A stretch of DNA of 64,000 bases, taken from positions 21,479 through 85,478 of the forward strand of contig DATKPC010000086.1 of NCBI GenBank assembly GCA_035524275.1, read 5' to 3'. This DNA is from DATKPC01 sp035524275. Its GTDB lineage: Bacteria > Pseudomonadota > Gammaproteobacteria > Burkholderiales > Burkholderiaceae_F. Both the position numbers and the translations under genes were made by a program. Positions 9,173 through 17,410 of this stretch are shown here, in pieces (the first letter of the stretch is position 1; every line of letters begins with the position of its first letter). Below the pieces are notes generated by a model. It saw only the letters and a list, made by a program, of their open reading frames with translations, ran no database searches and was not told the DNA's origin.

Positions 9173-10663
9173 ATGCCGCGTTCCCTCCGCCTCTTGCGCG
9201 CGATCGCGCCGCTGCTCCTCGTCTTCGGCGCGGCCGCGACGGCACGGTCGGCCACGCCCGCACCGCACCTCGAACCCTGCTGGCTCCAGGGCGTGGATTC
9301 GCCCTTCGAATGCGGTCGCGTGCCACGGCCGGAGGACCCGGACGCACCGGCGGGCCGCAGCATCCCGATCCATTTCGCGGTCGCGCGCGCGCAGGCGCAG
9401 CAACGCCATGCCGATCCGGTCTTCATCTTCGCCGGCGGACCGGGCCAGGCCGCGACCGCGACGGCGGCCCAGGTCCAGGGAATCTTCGCGCGCCTGAACG
9501 CACGCCGCGACATCGTCTACGTCGACCTGCGCGGTACCGGCGCGTCCAATCCCCTCCATTGCGAGCCCGATCGCGAGCCCGATCGCGAGCCCGATCGCGA
9601 GCCCGGCGCGGCTTCCGCCGATGCGGTGGACCTGGCTCGCGTTGCCGACAGCCTGGGCGCCTGCATCCCGAGACTGGACGCGGACGTGCGGCAATACGCG
9701 ACGTGGATTGCCGTGCGCGATGTCGACGCGGTGCGCGAAGCGCTCGGCTACGACCGGATCAACCTGTGGGGCGCGTCCTACGGCACGCGCGCAGCGCTGG
9801 AATACCTGCGCCAGTTCCCGCGCCAGGTCCGCAGCGTCGTGCTCGACGGCGCGGTGCCGCCGGACCTGCGTCTGCCGGCCTCCGCAGCGCACGACGCCGA
9901 CGCCGCGCTCGCCAGCGTCGAACGACGTTGCGCGTCGGACCCGGGCTGCGCGCGACGCCACCCGGACCTGCACGCGCGGATCGACCAGCTGCTGGCGGGC
10001 AGCGCGAACACGGTCACCGCGGTCGTGCCGGACCCGTTGACGGGGCGGCAGTCGACGTGGCGGCTCGATCGGGCCAGCCTGGCGTCGGCGCTGCGCGCAC
10101 CGCTGTACACGCCGGAGACGGCGGCGCTCGTCCCGCATGCCATCGCGGCCGCGGCGCGCTACGACTACGGCCCGCTGGCCGCGCTGAACTCGACGGTCCG
10201 CGATGCCGCCGGAAGCGGGTTCGCGCAGGCGCTGCACTTCGCCGTCGTCTGCGCCGAGGACGTGCCGCGGGTCACGCCGGCCGATCGCGAGGCCGCGCGA
10301 GCCACGCGCTTCGGGACGACCTTCATCGACCTCTACGACGCGGCTTGCCGCGCCGTGCCGATCCGCCAGGTCCCGGCGGCGTTCTTCACGCTGGCCAAGG
10401 TCGACGTGCCGGTGCTCGTGCTTTCGGGCGGGACCGATCCGATCACGCCGCCGCGAGCCGGCGACGCGGTCAGTCGAGGCCTGCTGATGGCACGGCACCT
10501 CGTCGCGCCGAACCTCGGCCACGGCATATCAGCCCGCGGCTGCGCTCCGGACCTCATCACCCGGTTCGTGACACAGGCCAACTTCGAAGGCGTCGACGGC
10601 GGGTGCCTGCAGCGACTGCCGTCGCCGCCGTTTTTCGCCATCGGCGGGGAACCGGCGAGATGA
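9173..10663 (+). CDS. Secreted alpha/beta hydrolase, TAP/proline iminopeptidase-like
   Basis: The 496-residue precursor has a signal peptide (LLRAIAPLLLVFGAAATA). The oxyanion-hole region FIFAGGPGQ is followed by the nucleophile elbow WGASYGTR (S202), and the rest of the triad is likely D422 in GGTDPITPP and H450 in NLGHGIS. This matches exported tripeptidyl-aminopeptidase-like S33 hydrolases. Residues around 131-146 form an EPDR repeat encoded by a 12-bp tandem array. The stop codon overlaps the ATG of the next gene (ATGA at 10660-10663), tying it to the ABC exporter, which suggests that hydrolase and transporter serve the same process, perhaps handling of an antibiotic, peptide or protein. 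Confidence 0.85.
   Translation: MPRSLRLLRAIAPLLLVFGAAATARSATPAPHLEPCWLQGVDSPFECGRVPRPEDPDAPAGRSIPIHFAVARAQAQQRHADPVFIFAGGPGQAATATAAQVQGIFARLNARRDIVYVDLRGTGASNPLHCEPDREPDREPDREPGAASADAVDLARVADSLGACIPRLDADVRQYATWIAVRDVDAVREALGYDRINLWGASYGTRAALEYLRQFPRQVRSVVLDGAVPPDLRLPASAAHDADAALASVERRCASDPGCARRHPDLHARIDQLLAGSANTVTAVVPDPLTGRQSTWRLDRASLASALRAPLYTPETAALVPHAIAAAARYDYGPLAALNSTVRDAAGSGFAQALHFAVVCAEDVPRVTPADREAARATRFGTTFIDLYDAACRAVPIRQVPAAFFTLAKVDVPVLVLSGGTDPITPPRAGDAVSRGLLMARHLVAPNLGHGISARGCAPDLITRFVTQANFEGVDGGCLQRLPSPPFFAIGGEPAR
9563..9610 (+). repeat. 12-bp tandem repeat coding EPDR
   Basis: Three perfect copies of gagcccgatcgc (9563-9598) are followed by one decayed unit (gagcccggcgcg). The array is in frame inside the hydrolase gene and adds a charged EPDREPDREPDR loop. 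Unit number may vary between strains through slippage without shifting the frame. Confidence 0.9.
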
Positions 10664-11445
10664 TCGAGGTCGTCGACGTCGCCAAGACGTTCCGAGTCCG
10701 GGGGCGGCGCCGCGACGTCTTGGCGATCGAACGCATCACATTCGACGCGGCCGACGGCCGGATCACGGGGCTGCTGGGCCCCAACGGCGCCGGAAAGACG
10801 ACGACGATGCGGATCCTCGCGACGCTGGTGCAACCGGACGCCGGGCGTGCCCGCGTCGGCGGGCACGACGTCGTCGCCGAGCCGCGGCGCGCGCGCGCGG
10901 CGCTGGGCGTCCTGTCGGATGCGCGTGGCCTCTACACCCGCCTCACGGCCGAGGAGAACATCGGCTACTTCGCCCGCCTCCAGCGTGTGGACGACGCCGA
11001 CTTCCGCGGCCGGCTGCGCGACCTCGCCGACGTGCTGGAGCTCGGCCCGCTCCTTGGCCGCCGCGTCGACGGATTCTCCAGCGGCGAGCGGATGAAAGTG
11101 GCGCTGGCCCGCGCGCTGGTGCACGATCCGCAGCACCTGATCCTGGACGAGCCGACCACCGGCCTCGACGTGATGTCGACGCGCGCGCTGCGCGAACTGC
11201 TGCGCCGCCTGCGCGAGCGCGGCAAGTGCATCGTCTTCTCGACGCACGTGATGCAGGAGGTGGAAGCCTTGTGCGACAACATCGTCGTCGTGGCGCGCGG
11301 ACGCGTCGTTGCCCAGGGCGACGTGGCCGCGCTGCGGCAATCGAGCGGCGCTGCCACGCTGGAGGACGCCTTCGTCGCGCTCACCGCGGCTCCGGGCGAT
11401 GGCGGATCCGCCGGCGCGGCGCACGCGTCGCCCGACAGCGCCTGA
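10660..11445 (+). CDS. ABC transporter ATP-binding protein, NatA-like
   Basis: The 261-residue ATPase has Walker A GPNGAGKTT, the signature FSSGERMKVALARAL and Walker B LILDEPTTGLD, with the STHVMQEVEALCD switch region typical of the NatA/daunorubicin-type exporter ATPases. It is coupled by an ATGA overlap to the upstream hydrolase and followed after 22 bases by its membrane partner. It energises export across the inner membrane; the family exports sodium, drugs or other substrates, and the sequence alone does not distinguish these. Confidence 0.93.
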   Translation: MIEVVDVAKTFRVRGRRRDVLAIERITFDAADGRITGLLGPNGAGKTTTMRILATLVQPDAGRARVGGHDVVAEPRRARAALGVLSDARGLYTRLTAEENIGYFARLQRVDDADFRGRLRDLADVLELGPLLGRRVDGFSSGERMKVALARALVHDPQHLILDEPTTGLDVMSTRALRELLRRLRERGKCIVFSTHVMQEVEALCDNIVVVARGRVVAQGDVAALRQSSGAATLEDAFVALTAAPGDGGSAGAAHASPDSA

Positions 11446-11467
11446 CACGCGCACCGGGACCGGGGCC

Positions 11468-12643
11468 ATGTCGCCGTTCGCCACCGTGCTGCGCAAGGAG
11501 ATCGCCGACGCATCGCGCGACCGCCGCACCTGGATCACCGCGCTCGCCAGCGCGCTGCTCTTCGGACCCGGGATCGTCCTGCTGATTGCCGCCTTCGTCT
11601 CCGACGTGGAGACGCGGTCGGCGCGCCGCGAGATCGTCGTCGCCCAGCGCGCGAACGGCCCGACGCTCGTCAATTTCCTCGAACGCAGCGGGGCGCGGAT
11701 CGTCGAGGCGCCGCCCGACTTCGCCGCGCGCATCGCGTCGGGCGAGCTGCGCAGCGCGGTCGTCGCGATTCCGGCGGACTTCGAAGCGCGGCTGGCGAGC
11801 GGCGATCCGGCGCCGCTGCAGCTCGTCTACGACGGCACCAGCAACCCGGCGCGCGGCACGATCGAGGCCAGCGCGCGCCTGCTCGACGGCTTCGCCCGCG
11901 AGCTGGCGCTGCAGCGGATGCTCGCGCGGGGCGTGGCGGCGCCGGCGCTCTCGCCGCTACGCGTCGACCGCCGGGACCTCGCGAGCACGCGCGCCCACGG
12001 CGTCGAACTGCTGTTCATCATCCCGTGGGCGGTCCTGATGATCGCCGCAGTCGCCGCGCTGCCGATGGCGATCGACGTCGGTGCCGGCGAGCGCGAGCGG
12101 GGTTCGCTCGAACCGCTGCTGACGATGCCGGTCGACGCGATCGAGATCGTCGCCGGAAAATGGCTCGCGGTGACGGTGGCCGCGATCGTCGTCGAGTCGG
12201 CGATGCTGGCGGCCTACGTCGTCACGCTGAGGCTCGTGTCCGACGATCGCCTCGCCGCGCTCCTGCAGTTCGGCCCCCGCGAGGCGCTGACCTGCCTGCT
12301 CGTGCTCGTGCCCTTCGCGGCCTTCATGAGCGCGCTGCTCATGCTCGTCGGCACCTGGGGCCGGACTTTTCGCGAGGCCCAGACCTATGCGAGCCAGGTC
12401 GTCCTGATCGTGAACCTCGTCCCGCTGCTGCGCTTCTTCCTCGATGCCCGGGATGCGGCCTGGCAGCTCGCGGTTCCGGTGCTCGGGCAGCTCGTCGTGA
12501 TGATGCGGGTGCTTCGCGGCGAGGCCCCGGGCGCAGCCGGCATTCTCGTCCCGGCGCTGATCTGCGCCGGCGGAACGCTCGCCTGCCTCGCGGCGCAGCG
12601 CCGGCTGCTGCAGTCGGAGCGCATCGTTTTCGGCCGAGGCTGA
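11468..12643 (+). CDS. ABC-2 type exporter permease, NatB-like
   Basis: The 391-residue permease begins with a cytosolic segment and one membrane helix (TALASALLFGPGIVLLIAAF), then a periplasmic domain of about 140 residues, then five hydrophobic helices. The ERGSLEPLLTMPVDAIEIVAGK segment is the characteristic ABC-2 loop seen in NatB. It pairs with the ATPase encoded immediately upstream. I used the ATG at 11468, which gives the canonical MSPFATVLRKEIADASRD start, rather than an upstream ATG inside the ATPase gene. The 243 bases between this gene and the following kinase hold no recognisable gene. Confidence 0.9.
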   Translation: MSPFATVLRKEIADASRDRRTWITALASALLFGPGIVLLIAAFVSDVETRSARREIVVAQRANGPTLVNFLERSGARIVEAPPDFAARIASGELRSAVVAIPADFEARLASGDPAPLQLVYDGTSNPARGTIEASARLLDGFARELALQRMLARGVAAPALSPLRVDRRDLASTRAHGVELLFIIPWAVLMIAAVAALPMAIDVGAGERERGSLEPLLTMPVDAIEIVAGKWLAVTVAAIVVESAMLAAYVVTLRLVSDDRLAALLQFGPREALTCLLVLVPFAAFMSALLMLVGTWGRTFREAQTYASQVVLIVNLVPLLRFFLDARDAAWQLAVPVLGQLVVMMRVLRGEAPGAAGILVPALICAGGTLACLAAQRRLLQSERIVFGRG

Positions 12644-12886
12644 CGACGCGTCGCGCCGCGAGGGCGCCGCGCGCAGCCGGGGACTGCGCCATGCGGATGA
12701 CCGCGGTCGAGTGCGCAGCTACCGCCCCGAAGCCGCGATGCACGCATCGAGGGGGTGGATTTCCCCACCGGATGCCGCCTCGGCGCCGAAGCACCGATTC
12801 GATCGGCGCCATGGCCGGCAAAAGGCGGGAAACCCCGCCCCTTTTTCGACGGCCGGAGCCCCTACCGGTGACATAATTCGCAGGCG

Positions 12887-14383
12887 ATGACGACTTCTAC
12901 GCTGGCCACCGTCCCGCTCCAGCCGGCCCAGGCGCCCGTGCGCCCGCTGCAGAAGATCGGGCGATTCACGATCCGCGGCGAAATTGGCCGCGGCGCCAAC
13001 GGCATCGTCTATGCCGCCGAGGACCCGGTACTGGGCCGCGAGGTCGCGATCAAGGCGATCCAGCTCGGCGACGATGCCGCATTCCGGCGGCGCATCGAGG
13101 CGAGCTTCCTGCAGGAAGCGAAGAGCGCCGCCAAGATGAACCACCCCGGCATCGTGACGATCTTCGATGCCGGCAAGACGAACGACATCGCCTACATCGC
13201 GATGGAACGCCTGCACGGCCGCGACCTGCACCAGTTCATCGCGTCCGGACAGCAGCTCGCGCCGACGCAGGCGGCGGCGCTGATGGCGCGGGTCGCCGAT
13301 GCGGTGCACTACGCGCACGCGAAGGGACTGATCCACCGCGACATCAAGCCGAGCAACATCCTGCTGCTCGACGACTACAAGCCGAAAGTCCTGGATTTCG
13401 GCATCGCGCTCGCCAACCGGCGCGAGCGCGTCAAAGGCGAAAAACGCCAGCTCGTCGGCACGCCCAACTACATGTCGCCGGAGCAGGCCCTCGGCCGCGT
13501 GCTGGACCTGCGCAGCGACATCTTCTCGCTCGGCACCATCCTCTACGAACTGCTCGCCGGCAAGCGTGCCTTCGACGGCGGCGACGTCGAGGAGATCCTC
13601 GCCCAGGTCATCTCGGACGAGCCGGCGCCGATCGAATCGCTGCGCAGCGACGTCCCGCCGGCGCTGCTCGACATCGTGCGCCGCGCGCTGTCCAAGGACG
13701 TCGACCAGCGCTTCGCCACCGCGCTGGAGATGCGCAACGCGCTCGCCGCCGTGGCCCTGGATCCGAACCTCGCGGCGCACGTCGAGGCGGAGCCGGCCGT
13801 CGCCGAGGAGGCCGAGCGCGGCGGTCGCGTCGGGGCCCTGCGGCGCCATGTCGCCTTCTTTTCCGCGATCGGGCTGGCGCTGCTGGCCGCCGCGATACTT
13901 TTCGTCGGCGACCGCAGCGAAGTCGCCGATTCCGGCGCCAGCGCGCCGCAACCCGCGGTCGGCGTCATCTCACCGGCGTCGCCGCCGGCGCCCGTCACGC
14001 CGCATGCCGGCAACCCCGACCCGGCGCCGGCGATCGCCGCGCCCGCGCACGACAATGCCGCACCGGCGCCGGATGCCGCCGCCGTCGCCAAGGCCGCGGC
14101 CGCCACGCGCCTCGCGCTCGAGCGGCGCAAGGCCAGCGCGGCGGCCGCCGCGGCGCGCAGCCTCGCGACACCGCCGCCCGAAGGCACGGTCAATTTCGCG
14201 ATCTCGCCGTGGGGCGAAGTCTTCGTCAACGGCGCGTCGCGCGGCATTTCGCCGCCGCTGAACCACGTCTCGCTGCCGCCGGGGACCTACTCGATCGAGG
14301 TTCGCAACGGCGACGCGCCACCGATGCTGGCCCGGATCGAGGTGCTGCCGGGACAATCGACGAACCTGCAGCATCGCTTCTGA
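12887..14383 (+). CDS. Membrane-anchored Ser/Thr protein kinase with C-terminal PEGA domain
   Basis: The 498-residue protein has a Hanks-type kinase domain (about 25-285) with a complete catalytic set: glycine loop GEIGRGANGIVYAA, Lys56 (VAIKAIQ), a Glu in the C helix (FLQEAKSA), HRDIKPSN with catalytic Asp152, and DFG Asp170. A single membrane helix (about 321-342) separates the cytoplasmic kinase from a Pro/Ala-rich periplasmic linker and a terminal PEGA domain (about 432-498, INPLIKE in form: FAISPWGEVFVNG, then PPGTYSIEVRNG). It should sense something in the envelope and phosphorylate cytoplasmic targets. The pseudokinase of the same architecture follows 139 bases downstream. Confidence 0.93.
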   Translation: MTTSTLATVPLQPAQAPVRPLQKIGRFTIRGEIGRGANGIVYAAEDPVLGREVAIKAIQLGDDAAFRRRIEASFLQEAKSAAKMNHPGIVTIFDAGKTNDIAYIAMERLHGRDLHQFIASGQQLAPTQAAALMARVADAVHYAHAKGLIHRDIKPSNILLLDDYKPKVLDFGIALANRRERVKGEKRQLVGTPNYMSPEQALGRVLDLRSDIFSLGTILYELLAGKRAFDGGDVEEILAQVISDEPAPIESLRSDVPPALLDIVRRALSKDVDQRFATALEMRNALAAVALDPNLAAHVEAEPAVAEEAERGGRVGALRRHVAFFSAIGLALLAAAILFVGDRSEVADSGASAPQPAVGVISPASPPAPVTPHAGNPDPAPAIAAPAHDNAAPAPDAAAVAKAAAATRLALERRKASAAAAAARSLATPPPEGTVNFAISPWGEVFVNGASRGISPPLNHVSLPPGTYSIEVRNGDAPPMLARIEVLPGQSTNLQHRF

Positions 14384-14522
14384 TCCCACGACCGCGGGGC
14401 ATCTTTCCGCATGGCCGGCGGACCCGCGCCCGGCGCGAATGGCCCCGAATCCAACGCGGCGACGTGCGATACTTTCGCGATCGACATGGTGACCGGCCCG
14501 TGCCGGCGCGGAACGATCGCGG

Positions 14523-16040
14523 ATGACGGAGGCGCTCTCCCCCAACCTGAAGGTGATCGGGCGGTACACGGTCCTGCGCGAGTTGCGGCGCGATCCGCAC
14601 AGCGTCTCCTACGCCGCCGTCGACCCGGTCATGAACCGGGAACTCGTGGTGAAGGCGGTCCTGCTGCTGTCGCCGGATGCCCACGTCTCCGACAGCGAGC
14701 GCAAGCAGGTCGAGCAGGCGTTCGTGCGCCAGGCGCAGGCCGCGGGGCGCCTGCACCACCCGCACATCCTGACCGTGTTCGACGCCGGGCTCAGCCATGA
14801 CTTCGGCTATCTCGTGATCGAACGCGTGGCCGGGCGCCCGCTGCACGACATCCTCGCGCACGGTGTCCGCCCGCCTTTTGCGCAATGCGCGAGCATCGCG
14901 GCGCGCATCGCGGATGCGATCGACTATGCGCACGGTCAAGGCGTCGCCCACGGCCAGTTGGGACCGCAGCACGTCTTCCTGCTCGCGGACGGCACCCCCA
15001 AGATTTCCGGGTTCGGCGGATGGATCGATGCCGGCGCGACCGGCGACGACGCGCTGGCGCGAACCGCGGACCGCCTGCCCTACTTCCAGAGCGAGCCGAG
15101 CGCCGAGACGCTGCGCGCCGACGTCCGTGCCGTGGGCGTGCTGCTGCACATGATGCTCACCGGGCGCGCCCCGCGTCCACCGGCGCCCGGCGCCCAGGCC
15201 ACCGCCAACGGCTTCGCGCCGGTGGCCTCGATGCGCCCCGACATCCCGCTCGCGCTGGCGCGCCTCGTCGATGCGTCACTCGACCCGAAGCCGCCGCGCG
15301 CCGTCGCGACCGCCGGTGCGCTTCGCGATGCGCTCACGTCGTACATCTGGAACGAGCGGTCCAGCGCGATCGCCCCGGCGACGCTCGGCCTGCCGCTGTC
15401 CGCGCCACCGGGCAGCATCGTGTCGAAGAAATTCACGAACGAACCGCCGGCTTCGTCGGGTGGATCCGCGACGGCTTCGACGCCGGCGTCGTCGGCCGAA
15501 GTCGCTGCCGTCGAAGCCGCGGCCGCTGCCGCGGCGATCGAGCCGCCGGCGCCGCCCAGCCTCGGGCGCAGCATCGGGGATTTCGTCGACCGGTTCATCG
15601 ACCAGGTCGTGCCGGTCGTGCAGCGCCACCGCTTCGTGTTGACGGCGGCGGCGTTGATCATCCTCGTCGCCATGGGACTCGGCACGCTGCTCGCCGCGCT
15701 CGGGCAGCGCGAGCATCGCGGTCCGGGGCCGATCGTGGTGCCCGGCAGCGCCACGCCGGGCCTCGCGCCGCAAGCGCCGACGGCGGGCGCCCCGGCAACG
15801 GCACCGGGCGCCGCCCCCGCGGTCGTCAGCGGCAATGGACGGCTGCAGTTCGATATCGCGCCGTGGGGAGAGATCATCATCGACGGCCGCCCGACCGGCG
15901 TGGCGCCTCCCCTTTCGCACGTCACGCTGGCTGCCGGACGCCATACGATCGAGATTCGCCATGGCAACCAGCCGGCGTGGATTGGCGACGTCGACATCGA
16001 CCCGGCGCGGCCCCTGATCATCGAGCACCGATTCGAGTGA
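14523..16040 (+). CDS. Membrane pseudokinase with C-terminal PEGA domain
   Basis: The 505-residue protein repeats the architecture of its upstream neighbour: kinase-like domain (about 12-275), a Ser/Pro/Ala linker, a membrane helix (about 370-392) and a PEGA domain (about 437-505, FDIAPWGEIIIDG). The ATP-site Lys44 (VVKAV) remains, but the glycine loop is ELRRDPHSVSYAA, the C-helix Glu is Gln (FVRQAQAA), the catalytic Asp of HRD is Gln145 (AHGQLGPQH) and the DFG Asp is Gly163 (SGFGG). The 18-residue spacing between the two lost Asp positions is the same as in the active kinase, so the alignment is firm. It probably acts as an allosteric partner or scaffold for the active kinase. Confidence 0.88.
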   Translation: MTEALSPNLKVIGRYTVLRELRRDPHSVSYAAVDPVMNRELVVKAVLLLSPDAHVSDSERKQVEQAFVRQAQAAGRLHHPHILTVFDAGLSHDFGYLVIERVAGRPLHDILAHGVRPPFAQCASIAARIADAIDYAHGQGVAHGQLGPQHVFLLADGTPKISGFGGWIDAGATGDDALARTADRLPYFQSEPSAETLRADVRAVGVLLHMMLTGRAPRPPAPGAQATANGFAPVASMRPDIPLALARLVDASLDPKPPRAVATAGALRDALTSYIWNERSSAIAPATLGLPLSAPPGSIVSKKFTNEPPASSGGSATASTPASSAEVAAVEAAAAAAAIEPPAPPSLGRSIGDFVDRFIDQVVPVVQRHRFVLTAAALIILVAMGLGTLLAALGQREHRGPGPIVVPGSATPGLAPQAPTAGAPATAPGAAPAVVSGNGRLQFDIAPWGEIIIDGRPTGVAPPLSHVTLAAGRHTIEIRHGNQPAWIGDVDIDPARPLIIEHRFE

Positions 16041-16045
16041 GGTCC

Positions 16046-16534
16046 ATGCAGATCCCCCGCGGCCGCCGGCTCGCGCTGGCACTACCCCTGCTGATTCTGG
16101 CGGCCTGCCAGACCGAGCCGCCGGCGCCTCCGCCGCCCCCGCCGACACGCAGCATTGCCCTGCTCTATGACCAGCCCGCCGAGCGCGCGCTCGTCAATGG
16201 GATCCGCCTCTACGACGAAGGAACGTTCGATCGCGCCGAAGTGTCGTTCAAGGCGGCGCTCGGCGCCGGGCTGAAGGATCCGCACGACGTCGCCGTGGCG
16301 TACAAGTACCTGGCCTTCATCGCCTGCGCGTTCAACCGCATCCCCGAGTGCGAACAGGGCTTCCACAACGCCATCGCGGCCGATCGCGGATTCCGCCTGA
16401 CCGAGGCCGAGATCGGGCACCCGATCTGGGGGCCGGTCTACCGGCGCGTGATGAGCTCGATGCCGCCCGCAGCCCCAGCGAACGCCGCGGCAACCCCGAA
16501 CCGACAGGCTTCCGGCGACCGCAACAGTCGCTGA
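16046..16534 (+). CDS. Small outer-membrane lipoprotein with TPR-like segment, linked to kinase pair
   Basis: The 162-residue precursor has a type II signal peptide with lipobox LAAC (Cys21) and a proline-rich stretch after the cleavage site. The middle (about 55-125) is helical with a TPR-like spacing (GIRLYDEGTFDRAEVSFKAA, then KYLAFIACAFNRIPECEQG). It starts five bases after the pseudokinase stop and is surely in the same operon. Small TPR lipoproteins of this shape, some named TssQ, occur beside type VI secretion kinases in Burkholderiales, but no type VI genes are in this window, so that name is only a possibility. It may be the envelope partner of the two PEGA domains. Confidence 0.75.
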   Translation: MQIPRGRRLALALPLLILAACQTEPPAPPPPPPTRSIALLYDQPAERALVNGIRLYDEGTFDRAEVSFKAALGAGLKDPHDVAVAYKYLAFIACAFNRIPECEQGFHNAIAADRGFRLTEAEIGHPIWGPVYRRVMSSMPPAAPANAAATPNRQASGDRNSR

Positions 16535-16540
16535 CGGCAT

Positions 16541-16571
16541 GACTCCGGAACTCCCCTCGCCCGCGCGAGCG
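16541..16571 (+). repeat. REP-like element, short copy
   Basis: This intergenic stretch reads ctccggaactcccctcgc followed by the palindrome core ccgcgcgagcg. The same string recurs at 21.27 kb and 63.86 kb, so this is a partial copy of a dispersed element. It lies just after the lipoprotein stop codon. Confidence 0.6.
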
Positions 16572-16594
16572 AATGCGGCGGGAAGGGCCGACGA

Positions 16595-16670
16595 AAAACC
16601 GCGGGGTCAAAATCAAACCGCGGGGTCAAAGCGTGCGATGTCGCATTCGCAAACCGCGGGGTCCGAAACC
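16595..16670. repeat. Three copies of an aaccgcggggtc motif
   Basis: Copies of aaccgcggggtc occur at about 16597, 16616 and 16652, the first two followed by aaa. Clusters of such ggtca-ending motifs are often seen near REP-associated (RAYT) transposase remnants, but no transposase reading frame is present here. The array separates the kinase operon from the SCO gene. Confidence 0.6.
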
Positions 16671-16678
16671 GTGGCGCG

Positions 16679-17269
16679 TCAGAGGACCGAAAGCGCCCGC
16701 TCGAGATCGGTGCGTCCGTCCCACTCGACGTCGCCTGCCATGTGACCGGACGCGTCGAACAGCACGACGCGGAAGTCATGCTGGACGTGGTCGTCCATGA
16801 CCCAGTAGCGAAGGTCCAGCGCCGCCGCCAGCGCCCGGGTGTCGGACTTCGAACCGCAGAGGAAATGCCAGTTGGCGGCCGTCAGTCCGCGCGCGGACCG
16901 GTAGCGCTGCCATTCCTGCGGCGTGTCGCGCTCCGGATCGTAGGTCACGACGACGAACTCCGCCGAAACGCCTCGGCGCGCGAGGATGTCCTGCATCTCG
17001 CGCATGACGAGCGCCGTCGTCGTGCAGGTCTTGCGACACGTCGCGTACGACATCGTGATGATGACCGGTTTGCCTTGGAGCTCGGCAATTCGGAGCGTGG
17101 ACCCGTCGGACTCGGTCCAGCGCGCCGATGAAAGCGCGGCGAGCCGCGAACCGGTGGCCACGCCGCTGGCCTGCGCGGCGGTTCCAAGCGCGGCGCCCGC
17201 GATAACGACGATCGACGCGAGAGCCGCGCGAAGCCTCCGTGTCGTCGATGTCGTCGTTCGTGCGTTCAT
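16679..17269 (-). CDS. SCO1/SenC family copper chaperone
   Basis: The 196-residue protein has an N-terminal signal or anchor (ALASIVVIAGAALGTAAQA) and a thioredoxin-like domain. The copper ligands are C78 and C82 in TCRKTC and H163 in DDHVQHDF; the distance of 81 residues between the second Cys and the His fits the family. SCO proteins deliver copper to, or reduce, the CuA centre of cytochrome oxidase in the periplasm. I chose the ATG at 17267-17269 because it places the signal peptide at the N-terminus. It is divergent from the gene for a two-haem protein, with 141 bases between the starts, suggesting shared regulation. Confidence 0.88.
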   Translation of the reverse strand: MNARTTTSTTRRLRAALASIVVIAGAALGTAAQASGVATGSRLAALSSARWTESDGSTLRIAELQGKPVIITMSYATCRKTCTTTALVMREMQDILARRGVSAEFVVVTYDPERDTPQEWQRYRSARGLTAANWHFLCGSKSDTRALAAALDLRYWVMDDHVQHDFRVVLFDASGHMAGDVEWDGRTDLERALSVL

Positions 17270-17410
17270 GGCGCCGCCGGGTCCTTGCCGTCGCAACGTC
17301 CTTGACGTTTCAAGGGCTTCAGCATCGCACGGCCGCGGCGCCACAATCGCTTCGGATGACCGGTCGACGGCCGGCATTTCGCGCGATTTCGCAGCGCGAC
17401 GTTCCCGAAA

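Noticed and set aside
16046..16534. Calling the lipoprotein a type VI secretion component
   Set aside because: No Tss core gene is present in the window; only general shape and kinase neighbourhood support it.
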